Part shown: positions 18,701 to 27,630 of the stretch, in pieces | How positions within the stretch are numbered: position 1 is the stretch's first letter | Layout of the letters: every line of letters starts with the position of its first letter | Source of the DNA: Bacteroidaceae bacterium | Lineage (GTDB): Bacteria > Bacteroidota > Bacteroidia > Bacteroidales > Bacteroidaceae | NCBI GenBank assembly: GCA_016292045.1 | Contig: JAEEZX010000053.1 | Location: 35,154-99,153, forward strand | Length of the DNA stretch: 64,000 nt | Direction of reading: 5' to 3' | Notes under the pieces: model-generated | Seen by the model: the letters and a program-made list of their open reading frames with translations, nothing else | Told to the model about the DNA's origin: nothing | The model's database searches: none | Position numbers and translations under genes: made by a program

Positions 18701-19032
18701 ACCTCACCGCCTTCGCCCACCAGCTTGCGCGCCAGATGGCTGATGCTCCAGAAGAGGAACAGAATGCAGAGCGCAGAGAAGAGGGCACTCATGATGTTGA
18801 CCATGTAGGCCACGAGGGTGGGGTCGTTGACAAACTGCGTGAAGAGGTTTGCCGTGAGCATGAAGAACGGTGCCCCTGGGGGATGACCCACCTCCAGTTT
18901 GAATGCCGTAGTGATGAACTCGGGGCAGTCCCAGAAGCTTGCCGTAGGCTCCACCGTCGAGCAGTAGGTGAAAGCGGCAACGGCAAAGGTCAGCCACCCC
19001 ATGAGTGTGTCGATGAGTTTGAAGTTTTTCAT
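15712..19032 (-). CDS. DUF2723 family membrane protein, GT-C-type glycosyltransferase
   Basis: A 1,106-residue integral membrane protein. The N-terminal ~200 residues carry the DUF2723 signature (STVEPTASFWDCPEFI, then GHPPGAPFFML) in a multi-spanning region, followed by more membrane segments up to about residue 700 and a soluble C-terminal region of ~370 residues containing FTNGDNDTFPLWYCQE. The family is related to TMEM260, a protein O-mannosyltransferase, so this is probably a lipid-linked-sugar-dependent glycosyltransferase acting on the periplasmic side; the acceptor is unknown. It overlaps the DedA-like gene upstream (ATGA) and the deacetylase downstream (TGATG). Confidence 0.88.
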   Translation of the reverse strand: MKNFKLIDTLMGWLTFAVAAFTYCSTVEPTASFWDCPEFITTAFKLEVGHPPGAPFFMLTANLFTQFVNDPTLVAYMVNIMSALFSALCILFLFWSISHLARKLVGEGGEVKTLTQCITVEASALTGALIYCFSDTFWYSAVEGEVYAYSSLFTAVVFWLMLKWEDHADEAGSDRYLILIAYLTGLSIGVHLLNLLCLPALVLIFYYKKTAVATLKGSLIALFVSFLLVAAVLYGVVPGIVKVGGWFELLFVNTLNFPFNTGLVVYIALLVAVILWAIWETHQEKSRIRMNISYLLSVGLLGIPFYSYGLTSVFVGVIVLGLLYVLLQHRGKDGKMWVTTRVMNTSLLCMLMLMIGYSSYAVIVIRSTANTPMDQNSPEDIFTLGQYLGREQYGDRPLLYGQAYNSQVLLKPEGNYCTPVSTKGAPVYQRKEKKSADEPDRYEIQRYNIDYVYGQNMLFPRMYSDRHAKAYEDWLGGVKGYNVSAERCGEHITVKMPTQWDNLRFFISYQLNFMYWRYFMWNFAGRQNDLQGNGEPEHGNWLTGIPFIDNLRLGDQSLMPSDLKANKGHNVFYCLPLILGLIGFFWQVYRKGEEKNPDLVPEGVKQFWVVFFLFFMTGLAIVIYLNQTPMQPRERDYAYAGSFYAFAIWCGLGVAGLKELLSRPLKNERFAALVSCLAVLIPVQMASQTWDDHDRSGRYTCRDFGQNYLMSLPEKGYPIIFTNGDNDTFPLWYCQETEGIRTDARVCNLSYLQTDWYIDQMKRPAYDSPSVPISWKRIDYVSGTREGIPVRPGLLEQAIKYYESDPVAMHAMLGDDPYELSNIMEHWILSDNPDLQVFPTDSMVLTIDKEAVRRSGMMMAGDSIPDKMVISLEGKRAVYKSEMMMYEMLARCNWERPLYVAITVGSDNFGHLGRNFVQEGLANRITPWNTEETGRNIDVDRMYENLMTKFRFGGLDNPDIYLDETVMRMCWTHRRLFATLAMSLAEDGDMERARKVVEKAEAAIPETTVPHSFNSGSLDLATVWTFCGDFKKASDICEKVAATCGEYLRWYANMSPHMQRLSNHEIMVALYYMNNAIDIMERAHSSRTQEFDEMFNLYSSRFPGLY

Positions 19033-19478
19033 ATTGCAGAAACAAACATTATAAGTATTGCATAGCGAACAGCCTTACCGATGGTGATGGATACGGCTGT
19101 GATATATGGATTGGCACGCATGAATCCGAGTGTGACGGACAGCACGCTGCCGAAGACAGGAAGAAAACACAGGGAACCGACCCAGGCGCCCCGTCCCTGA
19201 AGCCAGCGTTGCATACGCTCCACCTTCTCGCGCTTCACATGGGTATAGCGCTCTATCCACTCCATGCGGCCGAGAGTGCCGAGGCCGTAGTTGAACATGC
19301 TGCCCAGCGAGTTGCCCGCTGTGGCAGACAGGAACAGCGGCCAGGGTTCCAGCCCGGCAAGCAACAGGGCCACCACCACAGTCTCGCTGGAGAAGGGGAA
19401 GATGCTGCCGGCAAGGAAAGCGCTTACCGTCATGCCCCAATAGCCGTATTGTATGAGAAAATCTATGACACTTTCCAT
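19029..19478 (-). CDS. DedA/VTT-type (YqaA-like) small membrane protein
   Basis: A 149-residue membrane protein with the VTT fold hallmarks: GYWGMTVSAFLAGSIFPFSSETVV re-entrant region, then TAGNSLGSMFNYGLGTLGRMEWIERY, a basic-rich segment and RGAWVGSLCFLPVFGSVLSVTLGFMRANP. YqaA/DedA proteins are linked to lipid scrambling and membrane homeostasis. It overlaps the upstream membrane-protein gene by 16 bp and the DUF2723 gene by 4 bp, so the three are likely translated together and may act in lipid-linked sugar flow. Precise substrate unknown. Confidence 0.85.
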   Translation of the reverse strand: MESVIDFLIQYGYWGMTVSAFLAGSIFPFSSETVVVALLLAGLEPWPLFLSATAGNSLGSMFNYGLGTLGRMEWIERYTHVKREKVERMQRWLQGRGAWVGSLCFLPVFGSVLSVTLGFMRANPYITAVSITIGKAVRYAILIMFVSAI

Positions 19479-20176
19479 GTGGTAGACCTTTTGTACAGAA
19501 GCCGTGAGAGGCTCACAGCGAGTCCTCCGATGAGAGAGGAATAATGCTGCGGGAAGATGAGAAGCAGCAGCCAGAGGGCGATGCTGTCGTACACCTCGAT
19601 GTTTGTGAGCAGACGCTCACGTATCTTGTACCTGTAGCGAGTCTTGAAGAAATGGCGTGTTCCGAATATTCCTATGAGGGTGAACGTCAGCCATGTGATA
19701 ATCTGCCACACGGACAAGCTGAGGATGTATTCCAGAAAATACGTGAAGGGGTAGGCAGATGTAGCGATGACCAGCAGCATCGGTTTGGCTGTGAAGGCGT
19801 AGCGAACAGAGTCGAAATACACGTAGTTGCCGAGATAAATGCTGATGCCCGTGATGGCGGCGTACGGTAACAAAATACCCATGAAACCGGCCCAAAAGCT
19901 GCGCCACGTGAGATTGAGCATCACCACACCGAGATAAAACAGGAAGAAGGGAACGAGAAGCAACAGCCAAGGCGTTGCAATGCATGCCAGGCCCAGAAAG
20001 AAGAAGGCATGGAAAGTGTCTACGACGGGCTGCTCTATCTTGTAGCACATCCTGAGTGAGAGGTGTGCCATAAGTATCGCACCGGCGGTGAACAGCGTCA
20101 ACCAAAGACTCTCGCTCCCGGTGAGAGCGAGGACAATCATCAATATGGTTATAGCGGCACTCAGCAACATGTGCAA
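19463..20176 (-). CDS. Multi-spanning membrane protein of unknown function
   Basis: A 237-residue protein with about six to seven hydrophobic segments spread over its whole length and short basic loops (RTRHFFKTRYRYKIRERL near residue 185). I do not recognise a named family; comparable proteins commonly lie between purD and DUF2723-type genes in Bacteroidales, which I recall from genome context rather than from motif evidence. It starts 11 bp after purD; ATG codons at 20176 and 20170 are both possible. The 3' end overlaps the DedA-like gene by 16 bp. Confidence 0.75.
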   Translation of the reverse strand: MHMLLSAAITILMIVLALTGSESLWLTLFTAGAILMAHLSLRMCYKIEQPVVDTFHAFFFLGLACIATPWLLLLVPFFLFYLGVVMLNLTWRSFWAGFMGILLPYAAITGISIYLGNYVYFDSVRYAFTAKPMLLVIATSAYPFTYFLEYILSLSVWQIITWLTFTLIGIFGTRHFFKTRYRYKIRERLLTNIEVYDSIALWLLLLIFPQHYSSLIGGLAVSLSRLLYKRSTTWKVS

Positions 20177-20187
20177 GACTTATTCAC

Positions 20188-21474
20188 TTAAAATTGCCTG
20201 AGCAGGTCCTGTCCGATATCGTGACGGAAATATCTGCCCTCGAACTCAATCTTTACAGCTTCCGCCATACTCTTCTTAAGAGCCTCTGCCTGCGTGGCGC
20301 CATAAGACGAAACGGCGATGACACGACCGCCGGCAGTCACCGTCTTGCCGTCCTTCACTGCCGTACCGGCATGGAACACGACAGAGTCGGGATTGGTGAT
20401 GTCACGGACCCCCGTTATCTCATATCCTTTCTGGTAAGCACCTGGATAACCGCCCGACACCAGCATCACACATACTGCGCTGCGCTCGTCGAACTCCAGA
20501 GTGCGCTCTGCGAGATTGCCCTCTGCCACACCTTCCAGAAGATCCACAAGGTCGCTCTTTATGCGGAGCATCACTGTCTCTGTCTCAGGATCACCCATGC
20601 GGCAGTTGTATTCAATCACCTTGGGGTCGCCGTTTACATTGATGAGGCCGAAGAAAATGAAACCCTTGTAGCAGATTCCCTCTGCGGCAAGTCCTTCCAC
20701 CGTAGGACGGATGATACGTGTTTCCACCTTTTCCATCCACTCCTTCGTGGCAAACGGTACGGGAGACACACTTCCCATACCACCGGTATTCAGGCCCGTA
20801 TCGCCTTCACCGATGCGCTTGTAGTCCTTTGCCTCAGGAAGAATCTTGTAGTTTTTACCGTCGGTGAGCACGAAGACGGAGCACTCTATGCCGCTCATGA
20901 ACTCCTCGATGACCACTCTGGAAGAAGCCCCGCCGAACATGCCGGAAAGCATTTCCTCGAGCTCCTTCTCCGCCTCCTCAATGGTGGGAAGAATCAGCAC
21001 TCCCTTGCCTGCACAAAGACCGTCGGCCTTGAGCACGTAGGGAGCGTTCAATGTGCGCAGGAAAGCCTTTCCCTCTGCCAGAGTCTCACCCGTGAAGGTG
21101 CGGTATGCTGCTGTGGGGATGTTGTGACGGAGCATGAAAGCTTTGGCGAAATCCTTGGAGCCTTCCAAGACAGCACCGGCCTTGGAAGGACCGATGACAG
21201 GCACACGGCACAACTCGGGGTCGGCCTTGAAAAAGTCGTAGATGCCCTTCACCAGAGGATCCTCCGGACCCACCACCACCATTCCGATGCCGTTCTGCAG
21301 TGTGAACTCGCGTATTGCATTGAAATCATCGGCTTTTATGGGGACATTTTCTCCGCACCCGATGGTTCCGGCATTGCCTGGAGCAATGTACAGTTTTTCA
21401 CATTTTGGACTCTGGCTGATTTTCCAAGCCATAGCGTGCTCGCGACCGCCGCTGCCTAAAAGTAGAATCTTCAT
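20188..21474 (-). CDS. purD: Phosphoribosylamine-glycine ligase (GARS)
   Basis: A 428-residue ATP-grasp enzyme that makes glycinamide ribonucleotide from phosphoribosylamine and glycine in purine synthesis. It has the start [18 protein letters not shown], the ATP-grasp segments [18 protein letters not shown] and [20 protein letters not shown], the glycine-rich [13 protein letters not shown] and the metal site [14 protein letters not shown]. Length is normal for PurD. Its start overlaps the peptidase stop (ATGA). purE lies 5.6 kb away on the other strand, so the pathway genes are scattered. Confidence 0.97.
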   Translation of the reverse strand: MKILLLGSGGREHAMAWKISQSPKCEKLYIAPGNAGTIGCGENVPIKADDFNAIREFTLQNGIGMVVVGPEDPLVKGIYDFFKADPELCRVPVIGPSKAGAVLEGSKDFAKAFMLRHNIPTAAYRTFTGETLAEGKAFLRTLNAPYVLKADGLCAGKGVLILPTIEEAEKELEEMLSGMFGGASSRVVIEEFMSGIECSVFVLTDGKNYKILPEAKDYKRIGEGDTGLNTGGMGSVSPVPFATKEWMEKVETRIIRPTVEGLAAEGICYKGFIFFGLINVNGDPKVIEYNCRMGDPETETVMLRIKSDLVDLLEGVAEGNLAERTLEFDERSAVCVMLVSGGYPGAYQKGYEITGVRDITNPDSVVFHAGTAVKDGKTVTAGGRVIAVSSYGATQAEALKKSMAEAVKIEFEGRYFRHDIGQDLLRQF

Positions 21475-23432
21475 TTTAAGTAGTCTTCAAAGTATCTTGT
21501 AATACGTTCATGCAAATGTATCCGGTCCTTGCCGAACATGTTGTGCTCGTCACCGGGATAGACAAAGTAATCGGGCTGTGTGCCCACATCAATACACTTC
21601 CTGATGAATGACAGGGCGTGCTGAGGCACCACCACAGGATCCACACCTCCGATGATTATCTCGAGGCGTCCCTTCAGTTGGTCGGCACGCTCCTTGAGGT
21701 CGCACTTCTTGTAACCCTCGGGATTCGACTGCGGAGTGCCCATATAGCGCTCTCCGTACATCACCTCGTAGTATTTCCAGTCGATGACCGGTCCTCCGGC
21801 CACTCCCACCTTGAACACCTCGGGGTAAGTGAGCATGAGATTGATGGTCATATATCCCCCATAGCTCCAACCGTGCACACCGATGCGGTCGGCATCCACG
21901 CAGGGGAGCGTTTTCAGGAACTTCACACCTTCCATCTGATCCTCCCTCTCCACGATGCCCAACTGGTGGAATGTGACCTGCTCGAAATCTCTTCCGCGCC
22001 ATTCCGCACCGCGATTGTCGAGCACAAATATCAGATAACCCTTCTGTGCCATGTAGATCTCCCAGCCGCGCATATCCCAATGCCATGAGGCATCCACATT
22101 GTGAAGATGGGGACCGCCGTAGACGTACACCACAGTGGGATAGCGTTTTGCGGGGTCGAAATCTACGGGTTTCACCATACGGTAGTAGAGATCCGTCCGT
22201 CCGTCGGCTGCCTTTATGCTTCCCGACGTTATCTCCGGCACATTATATTCGCTCCAGGGATCTGCAGCCGTGAGCAGGTTCTTCTGTTTCCCGGTGGCGG
22301 TGTTGATGAGGTTGATACTGCGGGGCACATCGGGAGCCGTGTAGCAGTCCAGCGCCTGCGTTCCGTCCTCCGACAGCAGCACCTTGTAGTGAACACCCCG
22401 TTCATCACCCAGAACCGTCGTCTTTCCCTTCATATCCGCTGCATACAAGGTCTTCGTGCGAGGGTCGCCGGTGTTGGCAAGATAGATGACGGTCTTTTTC
22501 TTCTTGTTGAATCCCACGAGCTGCTGCACCACCCACGCTCCCTTAGTCAGTTGCACGGGTTCGGAGGGATTCTTCACATCGAGGATATAGAGATGATTAT
22601 ATCCGTCCTTCTGGCTCTGCATGACGGCCTTTGTGTCGTCCCAGGGCAGGAAAGAGAGGCCGGTCATGGGTTCCACATACTTTTCATGCGTCTCCTCATA
22701 GAGCGTAGAGAGCGGAGCTCCAGTCTCTGTGTCATATGCCACAAGGCGGAGATGGTTCTGCTCGCGGTTCAGGTGGAAGATGTAAAGCGTCTTGCCGTCT
22801 GGGCTCCACGAGAGGTTGGTGTGATATTCACCGCTTGTCTGAAGCCACACCGTGCGCCCGTCATTCACTTTGTAGATACCCACCGTCACCACATGACTGG
22901 TTTCGCCCGCCATCGGATAGTGGCAGGTCTTCGTGGTGGCTATGCGTGTGGTGATGTCCACAAGCGGGAATTTGGGCACCATCGACTGATCCATGCGATA
23001 GAAGGCCAGTTGCTCACCGTCCTTGCTCCAGAATGTGCCCTTATAAATCCCGAATTCATCGCGATGCACCGATGTGCCGTACACAATGTTCTCGGAATCG
23101 TCCGTACTGCCGTCGGTAGACACCTGAAGTGTCTTGCCCTCCTTGGTGATAACGAAGAGATTGCCCTTTACGGTGAAAGCCTTGTGACCGCTTTCCTTCG
23201 ATTCGTCCACATTCTTCGCATCTTTCGGGAGACGTTCATCTTCAGCTTCTTCCTCCTTGCCCTCCAGCAATGTGTTGCCGCTCCAACGGTAATCGCGGTT
23301 TTCGGGCCGCAACTGCTCATAGGTGTCACCTCCGGGGAGAAGGTCGTCCAGCGTAAAAGGTTTCTGCGCCTCAGTCACGATGCTCAAAGCGAAGGCCACG
23401 GCCATTGCCGCCACGAGGTTTCTTATCGTCAT
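21471..23432 (-). CDS. S9 family dipeptidyl/prolyl-tripeptidyl peptidase (DPP-IV-like), exported
   Basis: A 653-residue serine peptidase. Residues 1-22 are a signal peptide ([18 protein letters not shown]), about 30-380 an N-terminal DPP-IV beta-propeller, and about 400-653 the alpha/beta-hydrolase domain with nucleophile elbow [12 protein letters not shown], an Asp in IIGGVDPVV and the catalytic His in [13 protein letters not shown]. Such enzymes release Xaa-Pro di- or tripeptides in the periplasm of peptide-fermenting Bacteroidales. The ATG at 23432 lies 62 bp inside the RNA methyltransferase gene; ATG 23405 would shorten the signal peptide. The frame stays open far upstream only because it runs antiphase through the repetitive tail of that gene. 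It is somewhat shorter than the ~720 residues usual for DPP-IV. Confidence 0.92.
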   Translation of the reverse strand: MTIRNLVAAMAVAFALSIVTEAQKPFTLDDLLPGGDTYEQLRPENRDYRWSGNTLLEGKEEEAEDERLPKDAKNVDESKESGHKAFTVKGNLFVITKEGKTLQVSTDGSTDDSENIVYGTSVHRDEFGIYKGTFWSKDGEQLAFYRMDQSMVPKFPLVDITTRIATTKTCHYPMAGETSHVVTVGIYKVNDGRTVWLQTSGEYHTNLSWSPDGKTLYIFHLNREQNHLRLVAYDTETGAPLSTLYEETHEKYVEPMTGLSFLPWDDTKAVMQSQKDGYNHLYILDVKNPSEPVQLTKGAWVVQQLVGFNKKKKTVIYLANTGDPRTKTLYAADMKGKTTVLGDERGVHYKVLLSEDGTQALDCYTAPDVPRSINLINTATGKQKNLLTAADPWSEYNVPEITSGSIKAADGRTDLYYRMVKPVDFDPAKRYPTVVYVYGGPHLHNVDASWHWDMRGWEIYMAQKGYLIFVLDNRGAEWRGRDFEQVTFHQLGIVEREDQMEGVKFLKTLPCVDADRIGVHGWSYGGYMTINLMLTYPEVFKVGVAGGPVIDWKYYEVMYGERYMGTPQSNPEGYKKCDLKERADQLKGRLEIIIGGVDPVVVPQHALSFIRKCIDVGTQPDYFVYPGDEHNMFGKDRIHLHERITRYFEDYLK

Positions 23433-24966
23433 AGTTCTTGCGTGGTTTTCTGTCTTTGTCGAACGGACGACGCCTGTCGTCATCGAAACGCTTGCGTGGA
23501 CGCTCTCCGTCCTCGAAACGTCTGTGCGGTTTCTCGCCATCGTCAAAACGTCTGCGTGGTTTCCTGTCGTCATCGTCAAAACGTCTGCGTGGTTTCCTGT
23601 CGTTATCGTCGAAACGTCTGCGTGGTTTCTCGTTATCGTCGAAACGTCTGCGTGGTTTCTCGCCATCGTCAAAACGTCTACGGGGTTTCTCGCCATCGTC
23701 AAAACGCCTGCGTGGGCGTTCTTCCTCCTGCTCTCCGATGCGCTCCTTGAATTCGCGGTGCTGCTTGAATTTTCTCTGGGCCATATCGCGACGGTCTTCC
23801 CTCGTCTTGATGTCGCCTCCACCGGCTCTCATGTCGTTGAATTTGCCGGAGAATATCTGGTATTTCCTCAGTTCGCATTCCAACGAACCGTTATAGAGAG
23901 GTATCCGTCTGGACGGTTTGAGACCGATTTCATCGAAGCACTCCTCGCGATAACTCAGTATCCAGGCTTCTCCGTCGGTGAAGTTGTGTTTGAGTTTAGT
24001 GCCGATGAGTTTGTAAAGTCCCAGCAGGTCGGGCGCAGAAATTCGCTCTCCATAAGGGGGATTGGTGATGAGAATACTCGGTTTGGCCGGAGTCTCAAAG
24101 TTCTTTATGTCGCGCTGTTCGATGGTTATCTCTTTCGAAAGTCCTGCGGCTTTCACGTTGCGCGTGGCGATTGCCACAGCATGCACGTTGATGTCGTAGC
24201 CGTAGATGTGGTGGTTGAAGGGTCGTTCATCGGAGTCGTCGTTGTAAACACGCTCGAAGAGTTCCCGGTCGAAATCAGACCACTTCTCAAAGGCGAATTC
24301 CGAACGGAACACACCCGGTGAGATGCCTCTCGCAATGAGAGCCGCTTCGATGGGGAAAGTGCCGGAACCGCACATCGGGTCGATGAAGTCGCACTCGCCT
24401 CTCCATCCGGTCATAAGGATTATGCCGGCTGCCAGTACTTCATTGAGCGGAGCCTCCACCTGTTCCGCACGATAGCCGCGGCGGTGCAGACTCTCTCCGG
24501 AAGAATCAAGAGCCAGAGTGCAGTCGTATTCGGCCACATGGATGTGCAGTTGCAGGTCGGGATTTTTGAGACGTATGTTGGGACGGTCGCCCGTTTTTTC
24601 ACGCATCTGGTCCACAATGGCATCCTTCACCTTGTAGGCCACCATCTTGGAGTGGCGGAATTCGCTGGAATATACCACGCTGTCCACAGCGAATGTGGTG
24701 CGGTTGGTGAGGTATTGCGTCCAGTCGATACTCTTCACCGCATCATACACCTCGTCTGCCGTCTTGGCATGGAAATGCATAATGGGCTTGAGGATGCGTA
24801 TTGCCGTGCGAAGCTGTATGTTGGCACGATACATCATCTCCTTGTCGCCGGTGAAGGCCACCATGCGACGTCCGATCTCTATGTTGTTGGCTCCCAGATG
24901 AGTGAGCTCTTCGGCCAACACGTTTTCCAACCCCTGAAGGGTTTTTGCTATAAGTTCAAATTCCAT
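23371..24966 (-). CDS. THUMP-domain class I RNA methyltransferase (RlmL/YcbY-type) with repetitive RRRFDD tail
   Basis: A 531-residue protein. Residues ~45-155 form a THUMP RNA-binding domain and ~165-375 an UPF0020 Rossmann methyltransferase domain with FIDPMCGSGTFPIEAALIAR (SAM site) and ILITNPPYGERI (NPPY catalytic motif), as in enzymes making N2-methylguanosine in 23S rRNA. The last ~120 residues are a low-complexity basic/acidic tail of repeats such as KPRRRFDDGE or KPRRRFDDND, ending with RPRKRFDDDRRRPF and a glycine-containing RNA-binding-like end. The tail is well beyond the usual family length of ~380-400. It overlaps the acetyltransferase gene by 11 bp upstream and the peptidase gene by 62 bp downstream. 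Confidence 0.92.
   Translation of the reverse strand: MEFELIAKTLQGLENVLAEELTHLGANNIEIGRRMVAFTGDKEMMYRANIQLRTAIRILKPIMHFHAKTADEVYDAVKSIDWTQYLTNRTTFAVDSVVYSSEFRHSKMVAYKVKDAIVDQMREKTGDRPNIRLKNPDLQLHIHVAEYDCTLALDSSGESLHRRGYRAEQVEAPLNEVLAAGIILMTGWRGECDFIDPMCGSGTFPIEAALIARGISPGVFRSEFAFEKWSDFDRELFERVYNDDSDERPFNHHIYGYDINVHAVAIATRNVKAAGLSKEITIEQRDIKNFETPAKPSILITNPPYGERISAPDLLGLYKLIGTKLKHNFTDGEAWILSYREECFDEIGLKPSRRIPLYNGSLECELRKYQIFSGKFNDMRAGGGDIKTREDRRDMAQRKFKQHREFKERIGEQEEERPRRRFDDGEKPRRRFDDGEKPRRRFDDNEKPRRRFDDNDRKPRRRFDDDDRKPRRRFDDGEKPHRRFEDGERPRKRFDDDRRRPFDKDRKPRKNYDDKKPRGGNGRGLRFEHRD
23500..23720 (-). repeat. Codon-level tandem repeat encoding RRRFDD(G/N/D)xKP
   Basis: Blocks of 27-30 bp containing aaaacgtctgcgtggtttct (forward strand) recur about eight times inside the 3' part of the methyltransferase gene. 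The repeats keep the reading frame and vary mainly at the codons between RRRFDD units. This is a likely site of copy-number change by slippage. Confidence 0.85.
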
Positions 24967-25681
24967 TTGGCAAGCGTTGTGTCAGTATCTGTCCCGGTTG
25001 TGTACTCTCCGTCACCCACAGATTGCCGCCGATGGATGTTCCTTTGGCTATAGTGATGCGTCCCAGCACTGTGGCGTTGGAGTATATGATGACATTGTCT
25101 TCGATAATCGGATGGCGGGGGATGCCCTTGATGGGATGTCCGTTCTCGTCAAGAGGGAAACTCTTTGCTCCCAGCGTCACACCCTGGTATATCTTTACAT
25201 TGTTGCCGATGATACATGTGGCACCAATCACCACACCTGTACCGTGGTCGATGGCAAAATGATGTCCAATCTGTGCTGCGGGATGTATGTCGATGCCGGT
25301 TTCCGAGTGAGCCATCTCTGTGATGATACGCGGAATGAGCTTCACCCCAAGAAGAAGCAGGCTGTGTGCCACACGATAGTTGGTAAGGGCTTTGATGGCG
25401 GGATAGCATACAATCACTTCGTCCGTACTCTCTGCTGCGGGGTCTCCGTTGTATACAGCTTCAGCATCATACTCCAGCATCTGTTTGATTTCCGGAAGCG
25501 ACTGCATAAACCGCTCCACGATGTCGGCATCTATCTGCCGCTGCAGCAGGGTCCGGATGCGCTGCAGTTTCAGTTCCGTCTCGTCGCAACGGATACCACT
25601 CACGCTGTAGAATTCGGGGAAGAATACCGAGCGGCACAGGTCCACCATCTCGCGTATAGCTGGTAGCGACGGGCATTTCAT
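24956..25681 (-). CDS. cysE: Serine O-acetyltransferase (CysE/EpsC-like)
   Basis: A ~241-residue left-handed beta-helix acetyltransferase that makes O-acetylserine for cysteine synthesis. The N-terminal half is helical; the C-terminal half has hexapeptide repeats with the family motifs IDIHPAAQIGHHFAIDHGTG (catalytic His), VIGATCIIGNNVKIYQGVTLG and HPIIEDNVIIYSNATVLG. Starts at 25696 and 25681 are both possible (MVKTTMKCPSL); I list the second because the first five residues add nothing typical. It is the first gene of the minus-strand operon, divergent from the CobW gene. No cysteine synthase is in the window. Confidence 0.9.
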   Translation of the reverse strand: MKCPSLPAIREMVDLCRSVFFPEFYSVSGIRCDETELKLQRIRTLLQRQIDADIVERFMQSLPEIKQMLEYDAEAVYNGDPAAESTDEVIVCYPAIKALTNYRVAHSLLLLGVKLIPRIITEMAHSETGIDIHPAAQIGHHFAIDHGTGVVIGATCIIGNNVKIYQGVTLGAKSFPLDENGHPIKGIPRHPIIEDNVIIYSNATVLGRITIAKGTSIGGNLWVTESTQPGQILTQRLPNGI

Positions 25682-25766
25682 TGTTGTTTTTACCATATAA
25701 TAATGCTAATTCGGCCGCAAATTTACTGCTTTTCCCTGATATGGAGGACAAAAAGCCCCGTTCACT

Positions 25767-25797
25767 TTTGCCTTTTCACTTTAATTTTGTACTTTTG
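25767..25797 (+). promoter_or_regulatory. Promoter of the CobW-family gene
   Basis: TTTG (25767-25770), a 19-bp spacer, then TACTTTTG (25790-25797): a full match to the Bacteroidetes primary-sigma promoter, giving a short leader of roughly 20 nt before the ATG at 25822. Confidence 0.8.
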
Positions 25798-25821
25798 CAC
25801 CCGAATTAAGGATTTGTAACT

Positions 25822-27087
25822 ATGGAAAAAGTACCGGTACTGCTACTTACGGGTTATCTCGGCAGTGGTAAGACAACACTTCTCAATCGTATTCTCAACA
25901 ACCGCAAAGGTATACGTTTTGCCGTCATCGTCAACGACATCGGTGAGGTAAATATCGATGCCTCGCTCATTCAGAAGGACGGTGTGGTAAATCAGGCGGA
26001 CGACTCTCTCGTGCCGCTTCAGAACGGATGTATCTGCTGCACGCTGAAGATGGACCTCGTGGAGCAGCTTCACGACATTGTGTCCACGGGTAAGTTCGAT
26101 TATATCGTCATCGAGGCGAGCGGTATCTGCGAGCCGGCTCCCATCGCACAGACCATCTGCTCCATTCCCACAATGGGACCGCAATACACAGAGGGCGGTA
26201 TTCCTCAGCTCGACTGCATAGCCACTGTTGTGGACGCCCTGCGTATGAAGGACGAATTCAACGGCGGCGGTGATTTGCTCAAACCCTCCATCGATGAGGA
26301 GGATATTGAGAATCTCGTGATTCAGCAGATAGAATTCTGCAATCTTATCCTGCTCAACAAGGCCAGTGAGGTGACAAAAGAGGAGCTCGGCCGCATACGT
26401 GCTGTCATAGAGAATCTGCAGCCGCATGCCCGTATCGTCGAGTGCGACTACGGTGATGTGGATTTCGACGACCTCCTCTATACGGGTCTCTTCGACTTTG
26501 AGAAAGTTGCCACCTCTGCAGCCTGGATAGAGGCTCTTGAGGGACACCACGATGATGAGGATGATGAGGATGATGACGACGAGCATGAACATGAGCACCA
26601 TCATCACGAGGAACATGAACACGACCACGAAGACGATGATGACGATGACGACGAGCATGAGCACCATCATCACCACCATCACCACCATCACCACCACGAT
26701 GAGGGTGAAGCGGAGGAATACGGCATCGGCACCTTCGTCTGGCAGCGTCGCGCTCCTATGGATTTGGGACGTTTCGACCATTTTGTGGCTCGTCTTTGGC
26801 CCAAGAATATCATCCGTTGCAAAGGTATCTGCTATTTCAAGTCGGAGCGCGACACTTGCTATCTCTTCGAACAGGCTGGACGTCAGGTGCAACTGAAAAA
26901 TGCGGGACTCTGGTACGCTACTATGCCAGAGGACGAGCTGGAAGAACTGATGGCCCGCCAGCCGGACCTGCGTCGCGACTGGGACGAATACTACGGCGAC
27001 CGTATGCAGAAACTCGTCTTTATCGGCCAGCACCTTGACAAGGAAGCTATCGCCACTCTCCTCGACGCCTGTCTCGTGGATGATTAA
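25822..27087 (+). CDS. CobW/ZNG1-type GTPase with long His-Asp-rich metal-binding loop
   Basis: A 421-residue COG0523 G3E GTPase, a family of metallochaperones for zinc, cobalt or other metals. The Walker A GYLGSGKTTL is at residues 11-20, the metal-binding CxCC (NGCICC) at 70-73, and the CobW C-terminal domain at about 300-410. Between residues ~243 and ~297 lies an extreme His/Asp/Glu-rich loop, including a run of twelve His, suited to buffering zinc or nickel. The gene has its own strong promoter; no Zur-type operator was recognised. purE follows after 36 bp. Metal specificity is not determined by sequence; zinc is the likeliest guess. Confidence 0.93.
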   Translation: MEKVPVLLLTGYLGSGKTTLLNRILNNRKGIRFAVIVNDIGEVNIDASLIQKDGVVNQADDSLVPLQNGCICCTLKMDLVEQLHDIVSTGKFDYIVIEASGICEPAPIAQTICSIPTMGPQYTEGGIPQLDCIATVVDALRMKDEFNGGGDLLKPSIDEEDIENLVIQQIEFCNLILLNKASEVTKEELGRIRAVIENLQPHARIVECDYGDVDFDDLLYTGLFDFEKVATSAAWIEALEGHHDDEDDEDDDDEHEHEHHHHEEHEHDHEDDDDDDDEHEHHHHHHHHHHHHDEGEAEEYGIGTFVWQRRAPMDLGRFDHFVARLWPKNIIRCKGICYFKSERDTCYLFEQAGRQVQLKNAGLWYATMPEDELEELMARQPDLRRDWDEYYGDRMQKLVFIGQHLDKEAIATLLDACLVDD

Positions 27088-27123
27088 CACGTTTTGTATC
27101 ACATTTTAACGTCACGAAATACA

Positions 27124-27630
27124 ATGAACGCTAAAGTCAGTATTATCATGGGCAGCACCAGCGATCTGCCCGTAATGGAGAAAGCAGCTAAATTTCTCGA
27201 TGAAATGGACATTCCCTTCGAGATGAACGCCCTCTCCGCTCACCGCACTCCCGATGAGGTGGAGGATTTTGCAAAGGGTGCAGAGTCTCGCGGTTTGAAG
27301 GTTATCATTGCCGGCGCGGGTATGGCAGCAGCTCTTCCCGGAGTGATTGCCGCCAACACCACAGTACCCGTCATCGGTGTGCCTATCAAGGGTATGCTCG
27401 ACGGCCTCGATGCCATGCTTTCCATCATTCAGATGCCTCCCGGCATTCCCGTTGCCACAGTAGGTGTCAACGGTGCACAGAATGCAGCTATCCTCGCTGC
27501 AGAGATGCTTGCTCTTTCCGATGAGGCTCTGGCAGCCAAACTGAAGACCTACAAGACGGGCCTAAAGGTTAAGATTGTGAAGGCCAATCAGGAGCTTTCC
27601 GAGATAAAATATAAAAATAAGGTAAACTGA
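27124..27630 (+). CDS. purE: N5-carboxyaminoimidazole ribonucleotide mutase
   Basis: A 168-residue PurE protein of purine biosynthesis, converting N5-CAIR to CAIR. It shows IIMGSTSDLPVMEKA, the substrate loop NALSAHRTPDEV and IIAGAGMAAALPGV, and ends with a typical helical stretch. The ATG at 27124 gives MNAKVSIIMGS; the in-frame ATG at 27094 would add ten untypical residues. The stop overlaps the ispG start by one base (TGATG). No purK was seen in the window. Confidence 0.96.
   Translation: MNAKVSIIMGSTSDLPVMEKAAKFLDEMDIPFEMNALSAHRTPDEVEDFAKGAESRGLKVIIAGAGMAAALPGVIAANTTVPVIGVPIKGMLDGLDAMLSIIQMPPGIPVATVGVNGAQNAAILAAEMLALSDEALAAKLKTYKTGLKVKIVKANQELSEIKYKNKVN

Noticed and set aside
16954..19065. 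703-codon open frame on the plus strand
   Set aside because: It runs antisense to the DUF2723 gene, is rich in H, E, V and G as expected for a reverse frame of a GC-rich gene, and has no domain or signal.
22101..23750. 549-codon open frame on the plus strand
   Set aside because: Antisense to the DPP-IV-like gene and to the repetitive tail of the methyltransferase; the CVVSRHRQNV repeats are the reverse reading of RRRFDD codons.
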